From an uncultured Prevotella sp. (GTDB lineage Bacteria > Bacteroidota > Bacteroidia > Bacteroidales > Bacteroidaceae): 50,142 bases of DNA. Location: NCBI GenBank assembly GCA_934215545.1, contig CAKQAD010000009.1, positions 1 to 50,142 on the forward strand, written 5' to 3'. The translations under genes and the position numbers were made by a program. A model generated the notes under the pieces. It did not search any database. It was not told the origin of the DNA and saw only the letters and a list, made by a program, of their open reading frames with translations. This document shows, one piece after another, positions 26,156 through 36,969 of this stretch (positions within the stretch are counted from its first letter, which is position 1; the number at the start of each line of letters is the position of its first letter).

Positions 26156-27316
26156 TTATTTATTGTCGATGGGTCGCTTGTAGCATCTGCGGCGTTTATG
26201 ACACTCACGCTCCAGATACTGCCATTGTCCTTGCACCTTTTCGTTGGTCTCCATCTCTACGTGGGTTTCGCCCCACTTGAAGCCGTATTTCTGATATCTT
26301 GGTATGAGGTCGTAGAAGAGCAGCGCATTGGCGCCCTTAGAGCGATATTCGGGCAGTATGCCCACAAGCAGAAGGTCCACGATGTCGGTCTTGTGCATCT
26401 TCAGTGCCCTCAATATGCGCACCCATCCGAATGGGAAGAGTCGTCCGCGGTGGCACTTTTGCAATGCACGCGACAGCGATGGCAGGGTGATGCCCACGCC
26501 CACGAGCTTGTGGTCGGGAGTGTTCCAATCTTCAATTAGCGACACCAGGCTGAGGTCTATCATTGGCAGATACATCTTTACATACTGATCTATCTGTCGT
26601 TGTGTGAGCTCTGAGTAGCCATAGAGGTCTTTGAAGGTGTTGTTGATGACGTTGAAGATGCGCTGTCCGTAGCCGTTCTCGCCAAAAATCTCGTTGCGGT
26701 TTATCTTTTTTATGTGCAGATTGTAACGTTTCTGAATCATCTCTGCCACCTTGCGATACTTCTCAGGCATCTCCTTTGGCACAAAGAGCTTATACTCTAC
26801 ATAGTCGTTGTCTTTCACCCAACCGCCCATGCGCTCCATGTGCTGTGGGTAGTAGGCATAGTTGTAGGCTGTGGCTTGGGTGCCGAGCTGGTCGAAACCC
26901 TCGATGAGCATGCCTTCGGGGTCCATATCGGTAAATCCGAGCGGACCCACAATCTCTGTCATGCCCTTTGAACGACCGTAGTCTTCAACGGCTTTCATCA
27001 ATGCTGTCGACACTTCGATATCATCAACAAAGTCTATCCAGCCGAAGCGCACGGCCTTGGTTTGCCACTTTTCGTTGGCTCGATTGTTGATAATAGCAGC
27101 TACACGGCCCACTATCTTTCCATCGCGCAGGGCCATGAAATACTCAGCCTCGCAAAAGTCGAATGCGGCATTGCGGTCTTTGCGAAGTGTGTTTACCTCG
27201 TCTGTGTAGAGGTTGGGCACATCGTAAGGACTGCCCTCGTAAAGGTCGTAATGAAAGTCGATGAATTTGCGGAGGTCGCTACGCGACTCCACTTTGCGTA
27301 TTTCTACTGTTGCCAT
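26156..27316 (-). CDS. GNAT-like N-acyltransferase family protein of unknown substrate
   Basis: The 386-residue protein is of a conserved Bacteroidetes type. Residues about 1-160 have acetyltransferase-like elements (VEIRKVESRSDLRKFIDFHY, YFMALRDGKIVGRVAAIINN, EDYGRSKGMTEIVGPLGFTD), and the C-terminal part contains a second GNAT-like core with DLLLVGILPEYRSKGANALL, where the acetyl-CoA loop would lie. The double-GNAT layout recalls peptidoglycan or lipid aminoacyltransferases, but I cannot assign a substrate. It is the first gene of the run with parE and the S41 gene, and has its own promoter at 27418-27425. Confidence 0.7.
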   Translation of the reverse strand: MATVEIRKVESRSDLRKFIDFHYDLYEGSPYDVPNLYTDEVNTLRKDRNAAFDFCEAEYFMALRDGKIVGRVAAIINNRANEKWQTKAVRFGWIDFVDDIEVSTALMKAVEDYGRSKGMTEIVGPLGFTDMDPEGMLIEGFDQLGTQATAYNYAYYPQHMERMGGWVKDNDYVEYKLFVPKEMPEKYRKVAEMIQKRYNLHIKKINRNEIFGENGYGQRIFNVINNTFKDLYGYSELTQRQIDQYVKMYLPMIDLSLVSLIEDWNTPDHKLVGVGITLPSLSRALQKCHRGRLFPFGWVRILRALKMHKTDIVDLLLVGILPEYRSKGANALLFYDLIPRYQKYGFKWGETHVEMETNEKVQGQWQYLERECHKRRRCYKRPIDNK

Positions 27317-27417
27317 CTATTATTAGTGTTTTGTTTTTATATTTCTCGCCATTATATAAGGCTTGATTTGCTTTATTTGATAAGCATTTCTGAAGTAAAG
27401 ATTACATGCTTAACGTG

Positions 27418-27425
27418 CAAAAGTA
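27418..27425 (-). promoter_or_regulatory. Promoter -7 box of the GNAT-parE-S41 unit
   Basis: The minus strand reads TACTTTTG (TAnnTTTG), about 100 bases upstream of the ATG at 27316. Confidence 0.45.
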
Positions 27426-27521
27426 GTGTTTTTTAGACGAAATAACGAATTTCTTGCTTATATTTATGATTATTTTCAACATTATGGCACGCCAGAGGGA
27501 GATGGCAAACAGCTTGTTAGA

Positions 27522-28775
27522 TCATGCCTTCTGCCCGACTATAAGCACATGCTCGCCATTGTTGGTGGTGGTGCCGAATATATAATGGGTGCCTCCATCG
27601 GCAAGCTTCAGACGCTTGCGTAGCTCCACCACGCTTAGTGGAAAGTTGCGCACTGCCACATTCGCCTTGCTGATGCCAGCCATTGCTGTGCGCAGCTGCT
27701 TGCGGTTGAGAGTGGTCACGGTGCTTATGCTGAATGCCCTGCCCGGAAAATGTTTCACTTCTTGTTGCGACACAAACAGATGGCTGTTGTGGCTCACCGC
27801 ACTCACGCCATAGGCATGGGCAAGCTCGCCAAAGCAGCCCGCCTTCATGATAGAGGCGTTAGGCTCGTAGATGTAGGCGTAGCCACTGAGATCGTCGATG
27901 GCTATAGGGGGAGTTGCGGCAATGGCATCTGGCTGGTGGCGGTAGCAGAAGGTGGTGGTGGCATAATTGCCTTGGTCATCGGCACGCGCTGCCACATCGG
28001 CACACACCACCTGCACGCCATCGGCATCGGCAGCAGCTTGTGGCTGTGCCAGCACTAGCAACAGCTCCTTGCACTCGCCTCCCACCGACACTATGTGCAC
28101 CTGGCGCACCATGCCCTGAAGGCTCGCCACAGCATGATGCCAATCGAGCATTGGCGAGAGTTTTATCATGAGCACTTTGGCATGTGCCATAAGCTTGGGC
28201 AACAGTGTTGCCACATCGGGGGTGCAGTCGGCAATGAGCACCGTCTTGCCACCATGGTTGTCGCGGCGTGCCGGATCTACGAATATCATTGTCTGCTCTC
28301 GCATAGTGTCGATATATTGCTCGGCATCGGCACACTCCACATGGGCATGCGTGAGACCCAATAGCGGCATATTGCTACTGGCTATTTTGCATAGTTCGGC
28401 AGAGCGCTCCACATAAGTGGCACTGTCGAAGCAACGCGCCACATACGAGAAGTCGACACCGAAACCTCCGGTGAGGTCGGTGAGGCTGGTGGCTGGACTA
28501 TCGTCGGCATGCTGCAAGCGGCGGATCCATGCTTGCGCCACGCCTGCCTTATATATGGCGGCGGGCTCCGACGAGCACTGCTCCATGCTGAGATGTGGCG
28601 GATACACCATTCCGTCGGTTGCTGCCCACTGCGGCAACTTGCGGCGTGCCGCCTGACGCCCTTGTATTTGGTTGAGGGCGTAGGGCATATCTACATCTGG
28701 ATAGCGTTGTGCCTGCAGTGCAAGTTGGCGTGGATCGTCGTTGGCGTGCTGGGCTATGAATTGTTGTGTGGTCAT
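27522..28775 (-). CDS. SAM-dependent methyltransferase with THUMP-like C-terminal domain
   Basis: The 417-residue protein carries a Rossmann-type methyltransferase fold with motif I SLTDLTGGFGVDFSYVAR, the acidic loop YVERSAELC, and FVDPARRD, which resembles the catalytic loop motif of RNA methyltransferases. The C-terminal region (about 320-417: HLFVSQQEVKHFPGRAFSI, RNFPLSVVELRKRLKLADGG, THYIFGTT) matches the THUMP-like domain seen in this Bacteroidetes family. Methylation of RNA is inferred; the exact site is not known. It is a single-gene unit with a possible promoter box at 28828-28835. Confidence 0.82.
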   Translation of the reverse strand: MTTQQFIAQHANDDPRQLALQAQRYPDVDMPYALNQIQGRQAARRKLPQWAATDGMVYPPHLSMEQCSSEPAAIYKAGVAQAWIRRLQHADDSPATSLTDLTGGFGVDFSYVARCFDSATYVERSAELCKIASSNMPLLGLTHAHVECADAEQYIDTMREQTMIFVDPARRDNHGGKTVLIADCTPDVATLLPKLMAHAKVLMIKLSPMLDWHHAVASLQGMVRQVHIVSVGGECKELLLVLAQPQAAADADGVQVVCADVAARADDQGNYATTTFCYRHQPDAIAATPPIAIDDLSGYAYIYEPNASIMKAGCFGELAHAYGVSAVSHNSHLFVSQQEVKHFPGRAFSISTVTTLNRKQLRTAMAGISKANVAVRNFPLSVVELRKRLKLADGGTHYIFGTTTNNGEHVLIVGQKA

Positions 28776-28827
28776 TGCATATATTTATTTTCCCCAAAGG
28801 GTTTGTGTCGTTGCCATATAGCATCTA

Positions 28828-28835
28828 CAAATATA
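28828..28835 (-). promoter_or_regulatory. Possible promoter -7 box of the THUMP-like methyltransferase gene
   Basis: The minus strand reads TATATTTG (TAnnTTTG), 53 bases before the ATG. No clear -33 partner was found. Confidence 0.4.
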
Positions 28836-28929
28836 CATGTTTTATTCCGATTTTCATGCTCATGTTGTCGTGTTTTCGTGCAACCTGCAGCCTATATAGC
28901 AAATCTGCACTAATGGGCATAGGCAAAAA

Positions 28930-28974
28930 AATAAGGCTTGCCCCACCCTTTCGAGTGTACTGGCAAGCCTTATT
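28930..28974 (-). terminator. Terminator of the beta-galactosidase gene
   Basis: Perfect 13-bp stem (aataaggcttgcc at 28930-28942 with 28962-28974), 19-nt loop, running into six T on the minus strand. It lies about 50 bases past the GH2 stop. Confidence 0.8.
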
Positions 28975-29024
28975 GATGTTATGGTTTCAAGCCACTATGG
29001 TTGTTGCCATCGTGGCAGAAGCTT

Positions 29025-32204
<3,180 letters not shown>

Positions 32205-32301
32205 TTAAAATATATTCAGGTCGTAGATTGTCTGCACGAGAGCCTCGCTTTGATTGCCGAGACACCGTCTATATGTATGTGTGCAAAATAACAAATATGT
32301 G

Positions 32302-32309
32302 CAAAGGTA
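32302..32309 (-). promoter_or_regulatory. Promoter -7 box of the beta-galactosidase gene
   Basis: The minus strand reads TACCTTTG (TAnnTTTG), 112 bases upstream of the ATG at 32189. Confidence 0.55.
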
Positions 32310-32434
32310 GGCAAATATAATAAGACTACACCTTCCTTTTATCTTAAAACTTGTCAAACATGCACATTATGTAATCTACTTATGACGAGAACCACAAAAA
32401 TAGCATGACGGACAAAAGAAAAACGCCCATTTTC

Positions 32435-32465
32435 TTTGCCGATAGCTTAACTTCTGCTACCTTTG
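32435..32465 (+). promoter_or_regulatory. Promoter reading towards ptb-buk
   Basis: TTTG (32435-32438) and TACCTTTG (32458-32465) have the ideal Bacteroidetes spacing, about 25 bases centre to centre. Transcription from here must pass through the palindromic element at 32488-32682 before reaching ptb at 32748. I saw no box between that element and ptb. Confidence 0.6.
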
Positions 32466-32487
32466 TGCACACTGCACATTTATTACA

Positions 32488-32682
32488 TAAGTAGGTGTTC
32501 AAATTTAATCGCATATATGAATCTTATAAAAAGTTATGCTTTCAAATGCCTTTACGCCCTCTTTTAGTCCGTATGCCCAGCTCTCATCGGTCGTGTAGCC
32601 CGCTACACTCCCTCTTCGGAGCTGAATATACGGACCAAAATAGGGCATAAAATCATTTAAATTAATTTTGAACACCTACTTA
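32488..32682. mobile_element. MITE-like near-palindromic element in the ptb-buk leader
   Basis: The two ends are a perfect 16-bp inverted repeat (32488-32503 and 32667-32682). Counting the outer TA as a target-site duplication leaves 14-bp termini (agtaggtgttcaaa) flanked by TA on both sides. The inner parts are also mirrored: about 33 bases (tttacgccctcttttagtcc onwards) match the complement of the right side at 27 of 33, and the centre has gtgtagc/gctacac arms. The whole 195-bp unit could fold into one long hairpin. On the minus strand it holds an open frame of 47 codons (32505-32648). No transposase is seen. A MITE of a TA-targeting (IS630/mariner-like) element is inferred. Confidence 0.55.
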
Positions 32683-32747
32683 AATGAGCAATGACAAAAT
32701 ATATCTATAATTACACTAAATTTATCACAACACATAACTTCTATATC

Positions 32748-33668
32748 ATGGAGCCTATTGTAGACTTTAAAACCTTGCCTGAACGCCTACGCCAAACGGG
32801 GCAGAGAACAAGAGTGGCAGTGGCATGCCCTGCCGATGCGCACACCGAAGAGGTGCTGCGACGTAGTTTGGAAGAAGAGTTTGCCTCGCTGCGCCTTGTG
32901 GCTGTAGAGGACAAGATGGATGTTGCCGACCGTCTGCTGTCAGAATATCCGGAACATGTAAAGGTGCTCACGGCTACCGACGACGACGATGCTGCACGCA
33001 AAGCGGTGGCAGAGGTGGCTGCCCATCGCGCCGATGTGCTCATGAAGGGCACTATCAACACCGACAACCTACTGCGAGCAGTGCTCAACAAAGAGGTGGG
33101 ACTGCTCGAGAAGGGGCGTGTGCTCACGCATATTGCCGTGGCAGAGATACCAGGCATGAACCGCCTGCTGTTTTTCAGCGATGCGGCGGTGATACCCTAT
33201 CCTACTACCGAACAGTTCGATGCCATAACAAAATATGTCACCGACACATTCCGTGCCATCACCGGACGCGACTGCCCTAACGTGGCACTGATACACTGCA
33301 CTGAGAAGGTAAGCGACAAATTTCCACTCACGCTTAGTTATCTGGAGCTGAAAAACTATGCGCTCTCCGGCAACTATGGTAAGGTGTGCATCGACGGACC
33401 AATGGACGCGAAGACTGCATGCGACGCCGAAAGCGGAGCAATAAAGGGCATCTGCTCACCAGTGGTGGGCAATGCCGATTGCCTGGTATTTCCCGACATC
33501 GAAGCAGGCAACACCTTCTACAAGACAATAACGCTCTTTGCCAACGCCACAGTGGCAGGAATGCTCGCTGGCACAACAGCACCTGTGGTGGTGACATCGC
33601 GAGCCGACACGGCAGACTCTAAATTCTATAGTCTGGCAGTGGCTTGCATGAAGAGCATCAAAGCATAA
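32748..33668 (+). CDS. ptb: Phosphate butyryltransferase (phosphate acyltransferase family)
   Basis: The 306-residue enzyme moves a butyryl (or branched acyl) group from CoA to phosphate. Family segments are visible: ADVLMKGTINTDNLLRAVL, RVLTHIAVAEIPG, FFSDAAVIPYP, and a C-terminal FANATVAGMLAGTTAPVVVTSRADT. The start MEPIVDFKTLPERL fits; an ATG at 32691 would add 19 residues that look like leader sequence. buk begins 33 bases downstream, forming the ptb-buk pair that produces acyl phosphate and then ATP plus free acid. The substrate could be butyrate or, in amino-acid fermenters, isobutyrate/isovalerate. Confidence 0.88.
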   Translation: MEPIVDFKTLPERLRQTGQRTRVAVACPADAHTEEVLRRSLEEEFASLRLVAVEDKMDVADRLLSEYPEHVKVLTATDDDDAARKAVAEVAAHRADVLMKGTINTDNLLRAVLNKEVGLLEKGRVLTHIAVAEIPGMNRLLFFSDAAVIPYPTTEQFDAITKYVTDTFRAITGRDCPNVALIHCTEKVSDKFPLTLSYLELKNYALSGNYGKVCIDGPMDAKTACDAESGAIKGICSPVVGNADCLVFPDIEAGNTFYKTITLFANATVAGMLAGTTAPVVVTSRADTADSKFYSLAVACMKSIKA

Positions 33669-33701
33669 GAACAGCCAATCGCTAATAGCAAAAACATACT
33701 T

Positions 33702-34763
33702 ATGAAAAGGATTTTTGTCATTAACCCCGGATGCACATCGACAAAGGTGGCGGTGTATGAAGACGACCGCGCTGTATGGACCTCTGACGGACTGCATCCA
33801 CAAGAAGAGATAGAGAAGTTTACAACCGTTAACGAACAATATGAGTATCGGCGCGACTTCGTGCTGAAACTTCTTGAAAAGGCGGGCATACCGCTGCAAT
33901 TCGATGCCGTGATAGGACGTGGCGGACTGCTGAAACCTCTGCATGGAGGTGTGTATGCCGTCAACGAACAGATGAAGCACGACCTATGGCATGCGCATCA
34001 TCAGCATGTGTGCAACCTGGGATCGCTCATTGCCGACGAGATAGCACAGAAGTGCCACTGCCCTGCATATATGGCAGACCCCGTGGTGGTAGACGAGATG
34101 ATGACAAGGGCACGCTACACTGGCTTGCCTTTCATGAAACGCGAGTCGATATTCCACGCTCTCAACGCAAAGGCGGCATCGCGACGTTATGCCAAGAGCA
34201 TCAACCGCAAATACGAGGAGCTCAACATCATTGTGGCTCATCTGGGTGGTGGCATCTGCGTGTCGGCACACCACCTTGGAAAGGTGATCGATGTGAACAA
34301 TGCACTCAACGGCGAGGGACCGATAGCTCCAGAAAGATCAGGCACACTGCCTGCCGACCAACTGGTGCAGCTGTGCTTCTCGGGCAAATACACACAACGA
34401 CAGATAATGAAGATGCTTGCTGGATATGGCGGGTGCCAGGCACTGCTGGGCATGAAGGATATGAAGGAGATATCACGCCGCGCCGAGGCTGGCGAGGAGC
34501 CTTATCACGAGGTGCTCGAAGCAATGCTCTACACAGTGTCGAAACAGATTGGCGCCATGGCAGTGGCGCTGTGGGGCAAGGCAGATGCCATAATACTCAC
34601 CGGTGGTATGGCATACAGCAAATATTGTGTGGAGGAGATAAAGAAGCAGGTCGACTTTCTGGCACCGGTGGTGGTGCTGCCTGGCGAGGGCGAGATGGAG
34701 TCGCTCGCATTCAATGCTCTCGGTGCATTGCTGGGCGAGCTGCCTGTGCAGGAATACAAATAG
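33702..34763 (+). CDS. buk: Butyrate kinase (ASKHA fold)
   Basis: The 353-residue protein has the acetate/butyrate kinase signature elements: the N-terminal phosphate loop FVINPGCTSTKVAVYEDD, AVIGRGGLLKPLHGGVYAV, the metal/nucleotide segment IIVAHLGGGICVSAHH, and the adenosine motif AIILTGGMAYSKYC. It converts butyryl phosphate and ADP to butyrate and ATP in the cytoplasm. With ptb it forms an ATP-yielding end step of fermentation. No crotonyl-CoA, butyryl-CoA dehydrogenase or 2-oxoacid oxidoreductase genes are in the window, so the upstream route is not visible. A perfect 22-bp terminator follows the gene. Confidence 0.92.
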   Translation: MKRIFVINPGCTSTKVAVYEDDRAVWTSDGLHPQEEIEKFTTVNEQYEYRRDFVLKLLEKAGIPLQFDAVIGRGGLLKPLHGGVYAVNEQMKHDLWHAHHQHVCNLGSLIADEIAQKCHCPAYMADPVVVDEMMTRARYTGLPFMKRESIFHALNAKAASRRYAKSINRKYEELNIIVAHLGGGICVSAHHLGKVIDVNNALNGEGPIAPERSGTLPADQLVQLCFSGKYTQRQIMKMLAGYGGCQALLGMKDMKEISRRAEAGEEPYHEVLEAMLYTVSKQIGAMAVALWGKADAIILTGGMAYSKYCVEEIKKQVDFLAPVVVLPGEGEMESLAFNALGALLGELPVQEYK

Positions 34764-34807
34764 GATTTCTGCAAGAGCATAAGGTGTAGAAGTTTTGGCC
34801 TTTAGAT

Positions 34808-34859
34808 AATACGAACCGTCCCCAATTGGCAGACATACCAATTGGGGACGGTTCGTATT
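34808..34859. terminator. Strong bidirectional terminator between buk and the NCS2 permease gene
   Basis: Perfect 22-bp stem (34808-34829 with 34838-34859, aatacgaaccgtccccaatt and on) with an 8-nt loop; it separates two convergent genes. The stem is unusually long for a simple terminator. Confidence 0.85.
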
Positions 34860-34876
34860 CTATATATGCATCTACG

Positions 34877-36193
34877 TTATTTCGAGGCGTCGTCGCTGTC
34901 GCCATGTGGCAACAGCAAATTCAAGAGCACGGCAAGAAGGAACACCACTGCCACACAGTTGTCGGCAAACACAGTGCGCACTATCTCTGGGAATATTTTG
35001 AACATCTCTGTGGCTTGCGTAAAGCCTAAACCCACGCTGAGCGACAGACTGACGATAACCATGTTGCGCTGCGAGAATCCTGTGCGTGCCATCATGCCAA
35101 AGCCTGCATAAAGAATGCTGCCAAACATCATTATGGTGCAACCGCCAAGCACCGACTGGGGGATGGTGGTAAGGGCATGACCTACAATGGGGAATATGCC
35201 TCCTATTATCATGACAATAGCACCAATGCCTATAGTGAAGCGGTTTACCACTCCCGACATTGCCGCCAAACCCACATTCTGACTGAAGGAGGTTATTGGC
35301 GTGCAGCCAAACAGTCCGGACACGCTACTCACAAAGCCGTCGCAGCTGATAGCAGCTCCCATCTCCTTGGTCGTAGGGTCGCGTTGTAGGGCGCCGTTGC
35401 AAAGTGCCGAGGTGTCGCCGATTGTTTCGGTGGCAGACACCAGATACACAGCAACCACCGAGAGAATGGCACCGATATTAAACTCTGGAGTAAACGGCAT
35501 AAATCGTGGTATGGACACAACCGACAATCCGCTAAGGCTGCTAAAGTCGACCATGCCCATGAAACAGGCAAGGATATAGCCCACCACAAGACCTACAAGC
35601 ACTGAGAGCGAGCGCAAAAATCCTTTGGCAAACACCTGGCAGAGCAAGCAGGCAAGCAGGGTGACGCTGCCCACTATCCAGTTGTTTAAGCTGCCAAAAT
35701 CGGCTGCACCCTGACCGCCAGCAAAGGAATTGGCACCGATAGGCAGCAACGAGAAACCTATGGCGGTGACAACGGTGGCTGCCACCACATGGGGTATTAG
35801 CTTTATCCAATACTTAACAAACAATCCGAGCACGCCTTCCACAAGTCCGCCAATAATGACGGCACCAATAAGGGTGCCCATGCCGTAAGCACCGGCAATG
35901 CTGATGGCAAGCGACAGAAAGGTGAACGAGATGCCCATAACTATCGGCAGACGCGAGCCAATGCGCCAAATAGGGAACAACTGCACCAATGTGCCTATGC
36001 CCGCAATGACCATACAGTTTTGTATCAGTGCTGCACTGACATCGCTCTTTAGTCCTACGACACTTGCTAAAATCATTATCGGGGTGATGTTGCTGACAAA
36101 CATCGCCAGCACATGCTGCAAACCAAAAGGAAGGGCCTTTCCTAATGGCACTCTACCATCGAGTTGATAGAGATTTTCAATTGAATTTGACAT
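34877..36193 (-). CDS. NCS2 family nucleobase (uracil/xanthine) permease
   Basis: The 438-residue membrane protein has about 14 helices. The NCS2 signatures are present: PFGLQHVLAMFVSNITPIMI at the N-terminus, the substrate/proton motif SATETIGDTSAL in helix 8, and the CTPITSFSQNVGLAAMSGVVNR segment of helix 10. These resemble xanthine/uric acid carriers more than uracil carriers (UraA), but I would not fix the base. The start MSNSIENLYQLDGRVPLG is the family-like one; an ATG at 36283 adds 30 unlikely residues and overlaps the promoter box at 36281-36288. It imports purine or pyrimidine bases with protons across the inner membrane. Confidence 0.88.
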   Translation of the reverse strand: MSNSIENLYQLDGRVPLGKALPFGLQHVLAMFVSNITPIMILASVVGLKSDVSAALIQNCMVIAGIGTLVQLFPIWRIGSRLPIVMGISFTFLSLAISIAGAYGMGTLIGAVIIGGLVEGVLGLFVKYWIKLIPHVVAATVVTAIGFSLLPIGANSFAGGQGAADFGSLNNWIVGSVTLLACLLCQVFAKGFLRSLSVLVGLVVGYILACFMGMVDFSSLSGLSVVSIPRFMPFTPEFNIGAILSVVAVYLVSATETIGDTSALCNGALQRDPTTKEMGAAISCDGFVSSVSGLFGCTPITSFSQNVGLAAMSGVVNRFTIGIGAIVMIIGGIFPIVGHALTTIPQSVLGGCTIMMFGSILYAGFGMMARTGFSQRNMVIVSLSLSVGLGFTQATEMFKIFPEIVRTVFADNCVAVVFLLAVLLNLLLPHGDSDDASK

Positions 36194-36280
36194 TGTGTGT
36201 ATGTATAAATATAGTTTTGTCGGGCTTAAAAAGCTTATCATATAAAAGACCACAAGCTGCCAACCGAAGCTTTTCGCCGA

Positions 36281-36288
36281 CAAAGTTA
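36281..36288 (-). promoter_or_regulatory. Promoter -7 box of the NCS2 permease gene
   Basis: The minus strand reads TAACTTTG (TAnnTTTG), 88 bases upstream of the ATG at 36193. No -33 at the ideal distance was found. Confidence 0.55.
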
Positions 36289-36360
36289 CAAAAAATACCT
36301 GGTTATTATTCTAAACAAATAGCGAAACCTGGATTTTTATGATGCAACAGCAAGACACCA

Positions 36361-36406
36361 ATGGTTAAACCCAAATGGGTCATTATGCCGATTGGGGTTT
36401 AACCAT
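36361..36406. repeat. Dispersed palindromic intergenic motif, copy 3
   Basis: Arms atggttaaacccaaatggg (36361-36379) and the complement of 36388-36406 agree at 17 of 19 positions around an 8-nt loop. The core aacccaaatgggtcatta differs by one base from the copy at 4323-4340. It lies in the AT-rich region between the permease and the BspA-like gene. Confidence 0.6.
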
Positions 36407-36858
36407 TATCATGGCATGCAAATATATTTTTCATTTAGCCAAATTGTTACAAATGAAAAATGCGAAATAGAGAAATCGGAAGTGTTTCAGAGCGTGTTTT
36501 GCCTCGAAAAGAATGGAAAAATAGTAGTGTTTTGTGATTTTTGTGCCGTTTTAGGCTTCTACGACACAAAAAAGTTGCCGTTTTGGAATGTAAACAGGGC
36601 TTCGTTGCAATGCAAAATGGGCTTGTTTGCATTGTAAAGTGGGCTTGTTTGCAATTTTTCGGTGTTCCGAAATTTGCACACACAAGGTGCTTACGCCAGC
36701 AACATGCTGTGCATAAGCATCTTAACGCCTGCACGCTCATATTTCAAAAAAAACGCACTGACCGTATGTTTCTGAATTCTCTTGACATTCTCAGAGCTCA
36801 GAAACATGCAAATATTGTATCGGGAGCACTTTTAAACGAAGAAATATAGGAAAAAACT
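36407..36858. other. Non-coding AT-rich stretch with short repeats
   Basis: I find no convincing gene here; the open frames of 80-100 codons have no family resemblance. A 14-base word tgggcttgtttgca occurs at 36618-36631 and 36640-36653 (22-base period), and a bulged hairpin spans 36688-36719 (tgcttacgccagc with gctgtgcataagca). It may be decayed sequence or Prevotella-type intergenic repeat; I cannot tell which. Confidence 0.4.
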
Positions 36859-36899
36859 TATGAAAATAATTCTTTGTATAAATTATTTTCATAAATTTG
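36859..36899 (+). promoter_or_regulatory. Promoter of the BspA-like gene overlapped by a 13-bp inverted repeat
   Basis: tatgaaaataatt (36859-36871) is perfectly mirrored at 36881-36893. Between and beside the arms lie TTTG (36873-36876) and TAAATTTG (36892-36899), a TAnnTTTG box; the spacing is shorter than ideal. The inverted repeat could be an operator for a repressor or a hairpin. Confidence 0.5.
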
Positions 36900-36906
36900 C
36901 AAATGT

Positions 36907-36935
36907 AGATGAGGTAATAGCATCTCATCTTTTTA
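36907..36935 (+). promoter_or_regulatory. Terminator-like hairpin in the leader of the BspA-like gene
   Basis: agatgag (36907-36913) pairs with ctcatct (36924-36930) and is followed by a T-rich run, at the very start of the predicted transcript. It could attenuate transcription before the ATG at 36970. Confidence 0.4.
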
Positions 36936-36969
36936 TTCTTTATTTAATAACAACATAAAAAATTCTACT

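Noticed and set aside
36194..36283. 30-residue extension of the NCS2 permease
   Set aside because: It overlaps the promoter box at 36281-36288 and lacks family resemblance; MSNSIENLYQ is the better start.
36392..36849. Two plus-strand open frames of 81 and 102 codons
   Set aside because: They show no domain, have unusual composition, and sit in repeat-bearing AT-rich DNA. A real small gene cannot be fully excluded.
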